Below, piece after piece: positions 7,401-14,797 of a stretch of 64,000 nt of DNA. The stretch is from positions 1-64,000 of the IMG/VR virus record IMGVR_UViG_3300028197_001952; one strand, 5' to 3'. Each line of letters opens with the position of its first letter. Within the stretch, counting starts at the first letter, position 1. The DNA comes from a virus. A program made the translations under genes and the position numbers. The notes beneath the pieces were generated by a model, which worked only from the letters and a program-made list of their open reading frames with translations, was not told the DNA's origin and did not search any database.

Positions 7401-9973
7401 CCTCTTTTCTTAGTATCTTTTTCTTTGTTTTGATGTCCAGGTTTTTTACCATCATCATCAAAATCAATTGTATCTGGTTCAGCCATTGAACCTCTTTTTG
7501 CATATGATGAATATGTGTGATGTTTATTGAAATCTTTTTCAGCTTCTGATGATGGTTTACTAATCTTTACGCCTTTAAACTTATCTGTTACCTTAGTTGG
7601 TAAAGATTCTTTTAAGTTTGTTATCTTACTTGTTTTTTTCCAAGCCTTTTTATCAAATATAATATCATCCTGTACTAACAGTATCATTAATGCTCTACCA
7701 AACTTTAATTTATCTTTAATGTGAGTAAATTCTTTATTATCTTTTCTAGCCCACTTATACCATAATGCTGATAGAGTTAAAAACATCTTACCACCATTAT
7801 CTTTATTTTTTATAAGTTCTCTTTTGAACATACTTCTATTTTTGTATGCATATTTTTTAAAATCTAAATACACAAACTCATTAGGAGTATTCATAGGAAT
7901 GGGTCTACCTTCTTTTACAGTATTGTATTGATACTCTTTATTGGAATCTGCAGATTTTCTATAATCTTTATTTCTTTTATCGAACCTTTTCATATCTTCA
8001 GGTCCAGCATATCCTATCATTAGTTCATTGAATGTAGTTTTTTTAATTATCTTGCCTCTGATTGCCTCTTTGTGTACTTCCCTTTTCTGTTTAGTAGTAA
8101 GTTTATGATAATCAGGACCAAACATCTTATGTGCAATTACATCTAACATTTGAATCACTTTAACACCTCTAGTAACTTCCTTTTTACCTTGTGGATGTGC
8201 ATTTGTTGGTGAATCTTCATTCTTTTTTTCAAATTTTTCAACTTCCTTTGCACGTAATGCTGGTAAAAATCTAAATTTTGCTCTTTTTCTTACTCTACCT
8301 TTTTTTCTCACCACATTTTTATGAACTACTTGAGTTTGTGCAATAGATAAATCAGCTTTCTTAATACCAGGATATAATTCTTCGGAGAATTCAGCATAAA
8401 CTTGTCTGTATGCCATCTTGTAAGCAATCTTCTTAAGTTTAGAAAGAGGTTTTCTACGTTTCATTGTTCTTGCTCTTCTTCTAGCAATTTCCTTACCCTT
8501 CCCTGCCATTGCTGCTTTTCTTCTCAATCTATCAGCAGGTCGCATCTTTCCTCGTTCATCGAGTTCTTCATTCAAACCCATCTTCTCTCTCCACGAATCA
8601 AATGCATCATAATCATATTCTTGTTGTTGAGAATCCCATCCACATGAATGACATAAATACTTTTCACTATCATCAGATTCTATTTCCCATTGATGATTAC
8701 ACTTTTCACACTTTACTTCTGTTCCTGCAAGTTCAGCAATAAATCCTTCTTTTATCATTCTGAAGTTTACTACTTTTCTACCATTGATTGTTGGCATTCC
8801 ATGTTCATCTGTACCGATAGTTTTAATAACTGTTTTCTTATTCTTAAATCTACCAGTTAAAATAGTGTCTCCAACACTTACAGGTAATGTAATTGCTTCT
8901 TTTAATGAATTTTCAAATTCATCTTGTGATTTTTTATCACCTTTTTGAGAATCTAATGATTGTTCTTTTTCATCTTTATTAGTTTCCAATCCTTTTACTA
9001 TAGAATATCCTACTAACGATGCTTTTCTTGTTACGTGTTTGAACCATTTAGAATAAGCATCACTTGAATAGATATCTACTTGGTTAGTTGCAGTTTGTGT
9101 ACCAAGTACACCTGCTGGAAATGGAGTTACTGCTTTAACAGGACCATTTGGATATTCTGGATGTTCGTAATAATCTTCCAATTCCTTGGTAGTTATCATA
9201 TTTACAATTTCATATCCTATTTTTGCAGCTCGTTTTGCATTGATACGAGAAAATACTTCATAGTTTGGAAAAAATATATTTGGCCCATCATCTGATTGAC
9301 CGATTCCTACTGCAGAAGATTCATTTATCATCCATTCTTCAATTCTTTCTTTTGAAATGAAAATACCTTCGTTTAATTTATCAGTAATCATTTTAAAGAT
9401 ACCTGAATTAAACTTTCCATAAGCTCGTTTCTTAAAGAAATCTTTTTTATGATCATCAGAACCATTTGATAATCCATTTCTTACTTCAGTACCACTTACT
9501 GCACCACCAGACATTGGAGCTGCATAAACATAACCCCTATCTCTATATCCTTCCGATGGGTCTCCTTTGTATGTTTGAAAATATTTTCCACTATCAGGTC
9601 TTAATCTACTCTTATCTTTCTCACCAACAACAGTTACAAATGCAGTTGTTTCTTCATCGAACTTTTTAAGAATTTCTGTGGGTTTGTATGGGTCTCTAAC
9701 TTTATGTATTTTGGATTTTGGAATTCCAAACATAGTAGTCATAATTTTCACCTTCTCTTTGAAGTTAAAAGGTGATTTAGGTAATTGTACCTTATCAGAT
9801 GTACCAACATAAACGTTATCCTTACCGAACTTTTTTACAAGGTGTTGGTAAGTTCCATAGTGTCCTTTATGCATAGGTTGAAATCTACCTACATAAATAA
9901 CTACGGTCTTTTTAATAGGATTATCATCCTCAAGTAGTATTTGCTCTACTAAGTATTTTGAAAGTTCGCTCAT
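4412..9973 (-). CDS. Multi-enzyme polyprotein: NMNAT-like, Zn ribbon, HD, CCA-adding enzyme, ligase
   Basis: The product has 1853 residues. In order: an NMN-adenylyltransferase/cytidylyltransferase-like domain (GRFQPMHKGH at 29-38; SGTEVR at 160-165); an unassigned domain (219-330); a small beta domain (361-408, VGDTILTGRF); a zinc ribbon (C422xxC425, C441xxC444); a Lys/Arg-rich region (475-650); an unassigned part (690-789); an HD domain (H910, H933-D934, H955, H987); a CCA-adding enzyme (GGAVRD 1090-1095, DFD 1104-1106, RRDLTINA 1171-1178, EDPLRKLRALRF 1215-1226); and a covalent nucleotidyltransferase/ligase domain (KTDG 1495-1498, EGIV 1825-1828, FKLTG 1836-1840). Sites of the type (I/L)xE-(G/A/S) follow residues 202, 218, 359, 409, 789, 864, 1449 and 1455, all in linkers. 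Inference: packaged, processed enzymes acting on RNA ends and NAD. Confidence 0.85.
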   Translation of the reverse strand: MSELSKYLVEQILLEDDNPIKKTVVIYVGRFQPMHKGHYGTYQHLVKKFGKDNVYVGTSDKVQLPKSPFNFKEKVKIMTTMFGIPKSKIHKVRDPYKPTEILKKFDEETTAFVTVVGEKDKSRLRPDSGKYFQTYKGDPSEGYRDRGYVYAAPMSGGAVSGTEVRNGLSNGSDDHKKDFFKKRAYGKFNSGIFKMITDKLNEGIFISKERIEEWMINESSAVGIGQSDDGPNIFFPNYEVFSRINAKRAAKIGYEIVNMITTKELEDYYEHPEYPNGPVKAVTPFPAGVLGTQTATNQVDIYSSDAYSKWFKHVTRKASLVGYSIVKGLETNKDEKEQSLDSQKGDKKSQDEFENSLKEAITLPVSVGDTILTGRFKNKKTVIKTIGTDEHGMPTINGRKVVNFRMIKEGFIAELAGTEVKCEKCNHQWEIESDDSEKYLCHSCGWDSQQQEYDYDAFDSWREKMGLNEELDERGKMRPADRLRRKAAMAGKGKEIARRRARTMKRRKPLSKLKKIAYKMAYRQVYAEFSEELYPGIKKADLSIAQTQVVHKNVVRKKGRVRKRAKFRFLPALRAKEVEKFEKKNEDSPTNAHPQGKKEVTRGVKVIQMLDVIAHKMFGPDYHKLTTKQKREVHKEAIRGKIIKKTTFNELMIGYAGPEDMKRFDKRNKDYRKSADSNKEYQYNTVKEGRPIPMNTPNEFVYLDFKKYAYKNRSMFKRELIKNKDNGGKMFLTLSALWYKWARKDNKEFTHIKDKLKFGRALMILLVQDDIIFDKKAWKKTSKITNLKESLPTKVTDKFKGVKISKPSSEAEKDFNKHHTYSSYAKRGSMAEPDTIDFDDDGKKPGHQNKEKDTKKRGYEPIKEGLKDLGITDFKSLFKKMPSDLQKRVYNLKNFGQRVDKHPEGNVLKHTIVVVNRSIKEDDIDIAIAAMFHDIGKDETAGIHPKKGHITHFGHEKVSASLVKKYKKFIESVGGNPANVFYIVKNHMRYKQLSVMTPKKVNKLKSFRAFDKLGKFSKHDRSGLDEQCKRLPNESEQDYRNRCFGYDPLTPPPAGLQRLGENTLKLKVPSDIIKIQKAFKKNGKKLYVVGGAVRDAILGKSPKDFDLATDAKPDEVLKIAKDLGMKTVEVGKSFGVVIVGGHEIATFRKDIGKGRRPSAVDYTDIEGDVKRRDLTINALFYDIDRKEIVDLVGGIKDLKKKNIRTVGKASERFDEDPLRKLRALRFQARLGGNLDKELLDALQKDPSLKGVSYERVRDEVIKSIKSAKDTKKYMELNDKIGFTSLIFPNLKISKPYIKDNDYILFISSLLKKNAPSVLGKQLNKLTYTNDERNNIVFLVSLQHFKSEEIVIFKKLQNKTSLSDEQIIKFGKIIGKDMKKFIKFKLSVGGKDVPSDIKGPEMGVWIKNKEKEKFMNEIEQLISDIDNKLVEMFIPNTKTPQQLINENINESKLLQEGGAYGHMSHPFDTDINLTFGQLKDIVNRALEGTLEFTREKTDGQALAISWRDGRLVAARNKGHLKNKGENALDIKAVADKFAGRGELEKAYNFAMKDLSDSIKSLSEKQRDKVFKQGACFMNLEVIYPTSVNVIPYGQALLVFHGTMEFNMDGIAIGENGDAARILAGMIKQVNKDVQDNYTIQGPPVVNLPKSQSLSKSKSKYSSQISKLQKEFSLKDTDGVADYHQAWWSQWVDKNSPTSLDNKTKMGLVKRWAFFDKKFRLDKKNITDEKTLEWAKKTDKDDQKKIGKNNLMKFEQIFLGLGAEVLEFTSSALTVNPDKAVRDIKKRIDKTIKDVKKSGDPKKIEKLKLELGRLQSIGGSKKIVPNEGIVFVYGGNTFKLTGTFASVNQILGIFF

Positions 9974-9994
9974 ATGAATTATACAGTATCATTA

Positions 9995-10004
9995 TATAAA
10001 TATA
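9995..10004 (-). promoter_or_regulatory. TATATTTATA box before the polyprotein gene
   Basis: TATATTTATA on the coding strand, 21 bases before the ATG at 9973. It lies just after the stop of the 38-residue gene at 10018-10134, so the polyprotein probably has its own transcript separate from the sugar cluster. Confidence 0.55.
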
Positions 10005-10017
10005 AAGTATTGAATAA

Positions 10018-10134
10018 TTAGTGATTTTTATAGGTAAATGGATCTCTCTTGCGTAGTTCTTCTAACTTTTTTTTGTATATCTTATCTAATTTACGTTTCT
10101 TAAGATAAGTTTTAATAATTTTTACTATCTTCAT
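10018..10134 (-). CDS. Small basic protein, 38 residues
   Basis: I found this short frame by translating the gap by hand. It runs from the ATG at 10134 to TAA at 10018 and gives MKIVKIIKTYLKKRKLDK followed by a Lys-rich helix and a C-terminal DPFTYKNH. The frame fills the space between the epimerase-like gene (ends 10160) and the polyprotein promoter box. It is strongly basic (about 15 Lys/Arg) and probably one helix. I know no function. Short Lys-rich proteins ending in DPFxY seem familiar from marine T4-like phages, but I cannot verify that here. Confidence 0.55.
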   Translation of the reverse strand: MKIVKIIKTYLKKRKLDKIYKKKLEELRKRDPFTYKNH

Positions 10135-10159
10135 AATTTTATATTTTTTGTATTATTAT

Positions 10160-10738
10160 CTATTTTGAAAGTATTGGATTTGTACAAGGCCATTGCATGT
10201 TAAATTTATTACTATTCCATTTTATTTTTTGTTGTTTATTTAAATCGTTAAATTCGCCATCATATGCGAGTTTACAATTTATGATACTTTCCTCTTTCAT
10301 TACATAATACCCACTTGCAAACATAGGGGGAATTAGTGCTTGAGTACCAGTTTCTGGTGAAAGTATAAAAGATTCGGATTTACCATATTGTGGATTATTA
10401 TTTATATTACCCCCTCTTAAATCTAATACTACTAAATGAATCGTACCATGAATACATGATAATAATTTCCAAGTTTTGTTATCATAATACATTCCTCGTA
10501 AAACTCCATCTTTTGATTTACTGTATGTATCGTGTTTAAATTTTAGACCCATGTTTCTATCAGCTGCTGGTAAAATTCTATCATAATAATCCGAATGATA
10601 TATTGTTGATTCTGAACCACCACGTTCATAATTAGTTGATGGTTGTATTATTTTTACCTGATTTAATATACTTCCATGATAAAAATGAAAATCATTCCAA
10701 TCTCTTTCTTTATAAAATATACTACGTCCTTGTGCCAT
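10160..10738 (-). CDS. RmlC-like sugar epimerase (cupin family)
   Basis: From the ATG at 10738 the product has 192 residues, close to the usual size of dTDP-4-dehydrorhamnose 3,5-epimerases. An upstream ATG at 10834 would overlap the previous gene by 113 bases, so I prefer the internal start (17-base overlap). Family-like features are FKHDTYSKSKDGVLRGMYY, a cupin strand pair (LLSCIHGTIHLVVLDLR) and PPMFASGYYVM. The family converts 4-keto-6-deoxy nucleotide sugars by epimerising C3 and C5, but the exact substrate cannot be read from sequence. It is the last enzyme gene of the long sugar operon. Confidence 0.75.
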   Translation of the reverse strand: MAQGRSIFYKERDWNDFHFYHGSILNQVKIIQPSTNYERGGSESTIYHSDYYDRILPAADRNMGLKFKHDTYSKSKDGVLRGMYYDNKTWKLLSCIHGTIHLVVLDLRGGNINNNPQYGKSESFILSPETGTQALIPPMFASGYYVMKEESIINCKLAYDGEFNDLNKQQKIKWNSNKFNMQWPCTNPILSK

Positions 10739-11435
10739 AACTTTGCTTTTGTTTTTTAATAAAGGAATCCCAATCTTCTTGTGTTCCCCAATCAATGAAA
10801 TCTCGTGTACTTCTGTTGAAAAATGTTTTTCCATTTAATAACATCTTAAAAATTACATGTGATATGTAGATTTCTCCTTCTTGTTTTATGGATTCATATG
10901 TATCTACAAATTCCATTGCATCTGAAAATGTGTATAACCCACAACAGAAATCCGATGAAATTACATTCTTCTCCACAATCGTTAAAACTTCACCGCTATC
11001 ATTCTTTTTTATATATGATTTATTTCCAGGTGTTATGTTTGTACAATTATTTAAAGAATATGTACAAACTTCGTTTTTACCAATCTTATCTATTTTAAAA
11101 TAATCATCGGCATCCTTAATAAATATAGAACCTGTTATATTCTTTTTCTCAATTGCCTGTGAAACTGTATCCGATGCACTATGTGTATCGTTTTCAAGTA
11201 GTAATAATTCGAAATTTAAAACATCCTTAAATTGTAAATTTACCAATTCAATAAGTTCACTTGTTAAATGTCTTTTTAATGCAACTATAATAATTCGGTC
11301 AAACGTACTTAATGGTAATCCCTGAATTGATTCGAATACCATTAAATTACCACTCGGGTGTTCAAGTAACCATTTTGGTAGTTCAGTAGTAAATCTACTA
11401 CTTTTACCTGCACATGGTATTATAAGATTTCGCAT
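10722..11435 (-). CDS. Sugar-1-phosphate / phosphocholine-type nucleotidyltransferase
   Basis: The product has 237 residues with the N-terminal signature of GT-A-fold pyrophosphorylases: IIPCAGKSSRF at 5-15, then PKWLLEHP, corresponding to GxGxRxxPxTxxxPK. An internal KDADDYF supplies the expected acidic metal site. The family joins NTP to a sugar phosphate (or CTP to phosphocholine, as in LicC), making an activated donor. The gene overlaps the preceding kinase-like gene by 16 bases, a pairing that recalls LicA (kinase) and LicC (nucleotidyltransferase). Whether the substrate is a sugar or a choline-like alcohol is open. Confidence 0.75.
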   Translation of the reverse strand: MRNLIIPCAGKSSRFTTELPKWLLEHPSGNLMVFESIQGLPLSTFDRIIIVALKRHLTSELIELVNLQFKDVLNFELLLLENDTHSASDTVSQAIEKKNITGSIFIKDADDYFKIDKIGKNEVCTYSLNNCTNITPGNKSYIKKNDSGEVLTIVEKNVISSDFCCGLYTFSDAMEFVDTYESIKQEGEIYISHVIFKMLLNGKTFFNRSTRDFIDWGTQEDWDSFIKKQKQSYGTRT

Positions 11436-12169
11436 AACTTATTAATATTAGTTTGTAAATATTTTTTTATTTCAACATCATTCGTATATGGATAAATACG
11501 TTGTAAATTAATTATTTGTAACAATTCATATTTTTCTATTGGATAGTTTTCTACCAACCAATCATCAATATATGATAATCCAAGTTTTATTTTAGATAAA
11601 TCAGTTACACTACTTACCATATTTAAAGACCAGTACAGATGTGTATCTTGTCTTAATTTTACTAAGTCCATAGTTGGTGATTCAATATATGAATCTAAAA
11701 AATCTATTAGATATATTTCATCTGTAAATATCATGTTTGAAAGAGTCATATCTCCATGCGCCAATCCTACCTTTATTCGTATATCAATCTCATTATCTAG
11801 TAGTGGTAACAAAGTATCACCATTTGGTAATGATTTTAATTTATTCTTTAGTATCTGTATTGGTAACGTGGTTTCTCCAATAATACGCTCTTTGAAGTAT
11901 CCATCGAGTTTACGTATTAATCCATCTAAATCTCGTTTAGTTGCTAAAGTAAAGAATTGGGAAAATGATTCTCCTTGGATATATTCCATTAAGAAGGAAT
12001 CATTATTTATTTCAATTACGTTAGGTGATTTAAAGTAATTAGATTTAAATTCTTTTTGTTTTAGTGCAGACTTTACTAACCTAATATCACCAGTTGATGC
12101 AGATTTAGTTACTACGTTTTCATGTAGTTTTAAATTATAATTACTATGTCCTTTTACTTTAAAATCCAC
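11420..12169 (-). CDS. Small-molecule kinase, APH/choline-kinase family
   Basis: The product has 249 residues. The kinase core is visible: LAHGDMTLSNMIF at about 136-148 (catalytic HGD, H138 to D140, with N145) and the metal-binding LIDFLDS near 154-160. The family phosphorylates choline, aminoglycosides or sugars. It sits directly before a nucleotidyltransferase gene, so it probably makes the phosphate that enzyme activates. The start is a GTG at 12169 overlapping the aminotransferase gene by 16 bases. The next ATG is about 60 codons in and would lose the N-lobe, so GTG is preferred. Confidence 0.75.
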   Translation of the reverse strand: MDFKVKGHSNYNLKLHENVVTKSASTGDIRLVKSALKQKEFKSNYFKSPNVIEINNDSFLMEYIQGESFSQFFTLATKRDLDGLIRKLDGYFKERIIGETTLPIQILKNKLKSLPNGDTLLPLLDNEIDIRIKVGLAHGDMTLSNMIFTDEIYLIDFLDSYIESPTMDLVKLRQDTHLYWSLNMVSSVTDLSKIKLGLSYIDDWLVENYPIEKYELLQIINLQRIYPYTNDVEIKKYLQTNINKLCEIL

Positions 12170-13140
12170 TTGTAATCCTTTAAACTATCTGTAATACACA
12201 ATCTTACCCATTCATCTCCTCTATCAGGTATTATACAATTCTTTCTAAATATAATATCCTCTGGTAATGGTGGTAAATCACTTTCTTTTATATGTAACCA
12301 ATTTGCTTGAGATGGAATTGATTTAATACCTCTATTATATAGTTCTATCATAAGTTTACCTCTCACAGATTTTACTGATTCAATATATTCATCAGCAAAC
12401 TCTTTATTTTTTATCAATGTTTCTACCCACTTATATGTTTGACCTGTTATTTCGTACATATCTCTAAATTGTACCATCTTTTCAATATTCTGTTTTTGAG
12501 AAAATACACATCCAAATCTAGTTCCTGCAGAACCATATGCTTTTGATAAAGTTCTTGTAACATATAAATTGGGATATTTATCAATCAAATCAATACAACT
12601 TTCTTCATCTGAAAATTCTATATATGCTTCATCAACTAAAGTTGGTTGTCCTATATCTAATATCTTAATCAAATCCTCTCTACAAATCACATCACCAATC
12701 GGTGAAGATGGATTTGATAATACTACAATAGAATTACTTGTAATTTTATCAAGGAATTCTAATATTGGAAATTTTATTACATGATATGGAACTTTTACTA
12801 TTTTTGTATCGTGCATTTGTCCATAAACATCGTACATTGGAAATGATGGCTCAGTAACTACTAATCGTTTTTTTCCCCAAAACCAATGTCGGTTTGAGTT
12901 TGCTTCAAAAAAGTATTTTATACATCTGTCAGAACCAAATCCCATAAGAAAATGTTCATATCCATAAAACTCAGTTAATGCTGGTTTTAATTTATTTACA
13001 TTAGGATAAAATTTAATATCTTCTTCTGTTAATGATTTTTTATAATCTTTAAATACCTTTCCCCAAGATGAATTTCTTTCTGCAGAATGTAATCTTAGTT
13101 TATCATGTGGTACTATAGGGTGAAATTTTCTTTTAATCAT
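12154..13140 (-). CDS. PLP-dependent aminotransferase, HisC-like (fold type I)
   Basis: The product has 328 residues. It shows the fold-type I pattern of the HisC/class I-II family: VLSNPSSPIGDVI, LVDEAYIEFSDEE (the Asp that holds PLP) and TLSKAYGSAGTRFGC (the Lys that binds PLP), ending in DRGDEWVRLCI. Such enzymes move an amino group to a keto acid or phosphate ester. In this cluster, next to a NeuB-like synthase and a CMP-transferase, it may aminate a sugar intermediate, but the substrate is unknown. It overlaps the NeuB-like gene by four bases, so translation is probably coupled. Confidence 0.8.
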   Translation of the reverse strand: MIKRKFHPIVPHDKLRLHSAERNSSWGKVFKDYKKSLTEEDIKFYPNVNKLKPALTEFYGYEHFLMGFGSDRCIKYFFEANSNRHWFWGKKRLVVTEPSFPMYDVYGQMHDTKIVKVPYHVIKFPILEFLDKITSNSIVVLSNPSSPIGDVICREDLIKILDIGQPTLVDEAYIEFSDEESCIDLIDKYPNLYVTRTLSKAYGSAGTRFGCVFSQKQNIEKMVQFRDMYEITGQTYKWVETLIKNKEFADEYIESVKSVRGKLMIELYNRGIKSIPSQANWLHIKESDLPPLPEDIIFRKNCIIPDRGDEWVRLCITDSLKDYKWILK

Positions 13141-13970
13141 TTGAATCTTCCTTTATAATAATCGTGATTATGTTCTTGTTCTTTATTGAATTTATTAAGT
13201 TCAATATACTGATTCTTCTGACTTAACATTGAGAATCTTTTTATTTCCGATAACATAGATGGTGTCATAGATACTTTTCCATCTCTAGTTTCATCTATTT
13301 CTAATATTGTAAAATGTCTTTCTAGTACATCTATACCTTGGAATATAGCTAATTTTGCAGTAAGTAAATTATCTTCATGTGGATTAGAATGGTCACTATA
13401 ACCAACCTTATCTAAACCAAAATAAAATCTATAAAAGTCTATATTTTGTAAGTTGGCTTTTTCTAAAGGAGTTGGGTAAACACACGTACATCCCAATAAA
13501 TAAAAGTCTATATCCATCTCTTTTAGGTTAGATACGGTTTTACTTATTTCATCTAAAGTTAAACTTGATGCAGAAAAGTATAATGTTTTGAACTTTATAT
13601 CTTTTAATAATTTACCATATCCAAACGCAGGTATTGAGTATCCAGATAGTTTCAAATTATCATAACCCAATGAATTAAAATATTCTGTGTGTCTTGGTGT
13701 GAATAATGTAGTCATAGATTCTACATCATGTTCCTTACATTTATCTATAAAGAATTTTTCATCTTCCCATGATAATTCAATACCCTTTAATCTTTGGTAC
13801 TCTTCCTTATATGGTCTAAACTCTTCATACTCTTCTCTCTTAGTAAACGTATCTGCTTTAATGGATTGTATTTTTAATATATCACTATCCACAGCTGCAA
13901 ACTCTATCATAGATTCTAAAATAGCTCTATCACCATTGTGATTTTGACATAACTCTGAAATTATTTTCAT
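13137..13970 (-). CDS. NeuB-like nonulosonate synthase (catalytic barrel only)
   Basis: The product has 277 residues. It matches the NeuB TIM-barrel signatures: ISELCQNHNGD (4-14), LKIQSIKADTF, LGCTCVYPTP, VGYSDHSNP and LERHFTI. The family condenses phosphoenolpyruvate with an N-acyl sugar to make sialic, legionaminic or pseudaminic acids. The usual protein is near 345 residues with a C-terminal SAF/antifreeze-like domain, and that domain is absent here. The gene is three bases after the dehydrogenase-like gene in operon order and is followed by the aminotransferase. A CMP-transferase sits four genes away, which supports a nonulosonate-like product. Confidence 0.85.
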   Translation of the reverse strand: MKIISELCQNHNGDRAILESMIEFAAVDSDILKIQSIKADTFTKREEYEEFRPYKEEYQRLKGIELSWEDEKFFIDKCKEHDVESMTTLFTPRHTEYFNSLGYDNLKLSGYSIPAFGYGKLLKDIKFKTLYFSASSLTLDEISKTVSNLKEMDIDFYLLGCTCVYPTPLEKANLQNIDFYRFYFGLDKVGYSDHSNPHEDNLLTAKLAIFQGIDVLERHFTILEIDETRDGKVSMTPSMLSEIKRFSMLSQKNQYIELNKFNKEQEHNHDYYKGRFK

Positions 13971-13972
13971 AA

Positions 13973-14797
13973 CTAATTCATTTTTTCGATTACTCTATTA
14001 TATGCTTTTTCTTGAGATTCCAATGCAGTACCCCCAACATGTGGTGTTATTATAATTTTATTATTTTTTATTGATAATAAAATAGAATTTTTAACACTAT
14101 GTTCATTTTGGATAACATCAGTTGCATATCCTTTTATTTTATCTTCATCTATTAGAGTTAAAATATCCAATTCATTGATAATCTCTCCTCTACTTGTATT
14201 TACTATATATATTTCTTTTTGGAATTTTGATATATATTTTGAATCTATCATACCAATATTTTCATCACGCAAATCTACATTTATACTTAAGAAATCAGTT
14301 TCATTAAAAAATTGACTATCTGTATAATTTATATCTGATGTGTATACATTTTTAAATATTGGTTTACAGATGTGTTCAATCATTTTTCCTAATCTACCAT
14401 ATCCAAGAATACCAAGAGTTTTTTCATGTAACTCTACAATATTTTTTGTATTTCTTGGTAGTGATAACATTAAATATAAATTGTGTTCGGCAGTTGACCA
14501 TATGTTTTCCAAAACCTTATCATTTTTAATTGAAATAACAGGTATTGATACATCTATATGATTTGTTCCAGTTGATGGGGATACTACCATAGATATTTTT
14601 GTATTTTTTATAAAATCATCTGTTATTTGAAACTTTTGGTAATTTGGTGCAGAAAACAAATAATCACTAGTTTGTATACTATACTTTTGTTCCAATTCTG
14701 TTAAGTCTGATAAATCTAAACACTTGTATTTAGATTCAACATTTTTTTTAAAATTTGGTAAGTGTTTGTATGGTGTTAAAAATGCAATTCGTTTCAT
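13973..14797 (-). CDS. D-2-hydroxyacid dehydrogenase family, NAD-dependent
   Basis: The start is taken at the ATG at 14797, which overlaps the previous stop (ATGA), not the ATG ten codons upstream. The product has 274 residues. The Rossmann part shows LGILGYGRLGKMIEHI, followed by SINVDLRDEN, IVNTSRGEIINE (catalytic Arg) and IITPHVGGTA (catalytic His). The family interconverts 2-keto and 2-hydroxy acids with NAD(H). The N-terminal substrate domain is short and divergent. In this cluster it may make the keto- or hydroxy-acid precursor of the sugar, but the reaction is not defined. Confidence 0.8.
   Translation of the reverse strand: MKRIAFLTPYKHLPNFKKNVESKYKCLDLSDLTELEQKYSIQTSDYLFSAPNYQKFQITDDFIKNTKISMVVSPSTGTNHIDVSIPVISIKNDKVLENIWSTAEHNLYLMLSLPRNTKNIVELHEKTLGILGYGRLGKMIEHICKPIFKNVYTSDINYTDSQFFNETDFLSINVDLRDENIGMIDSKYISKFQKEIYIVNTSRGEIINELDILTLIDEDKIKGYATDVIQNEHSVKNSILLSIKNNKIIITPHVGGTALESQEKAYNRVIEKMN

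Noticed and set aside
10738-10834. ATG at 10834 as the start of the epimerase-like gene.
   Set aside because: It would overlap the nucleotidyltransferase gene by 113 bases and the first 32 residues do not look like the family; the internal ATG at 10738 gives a normal overlap.
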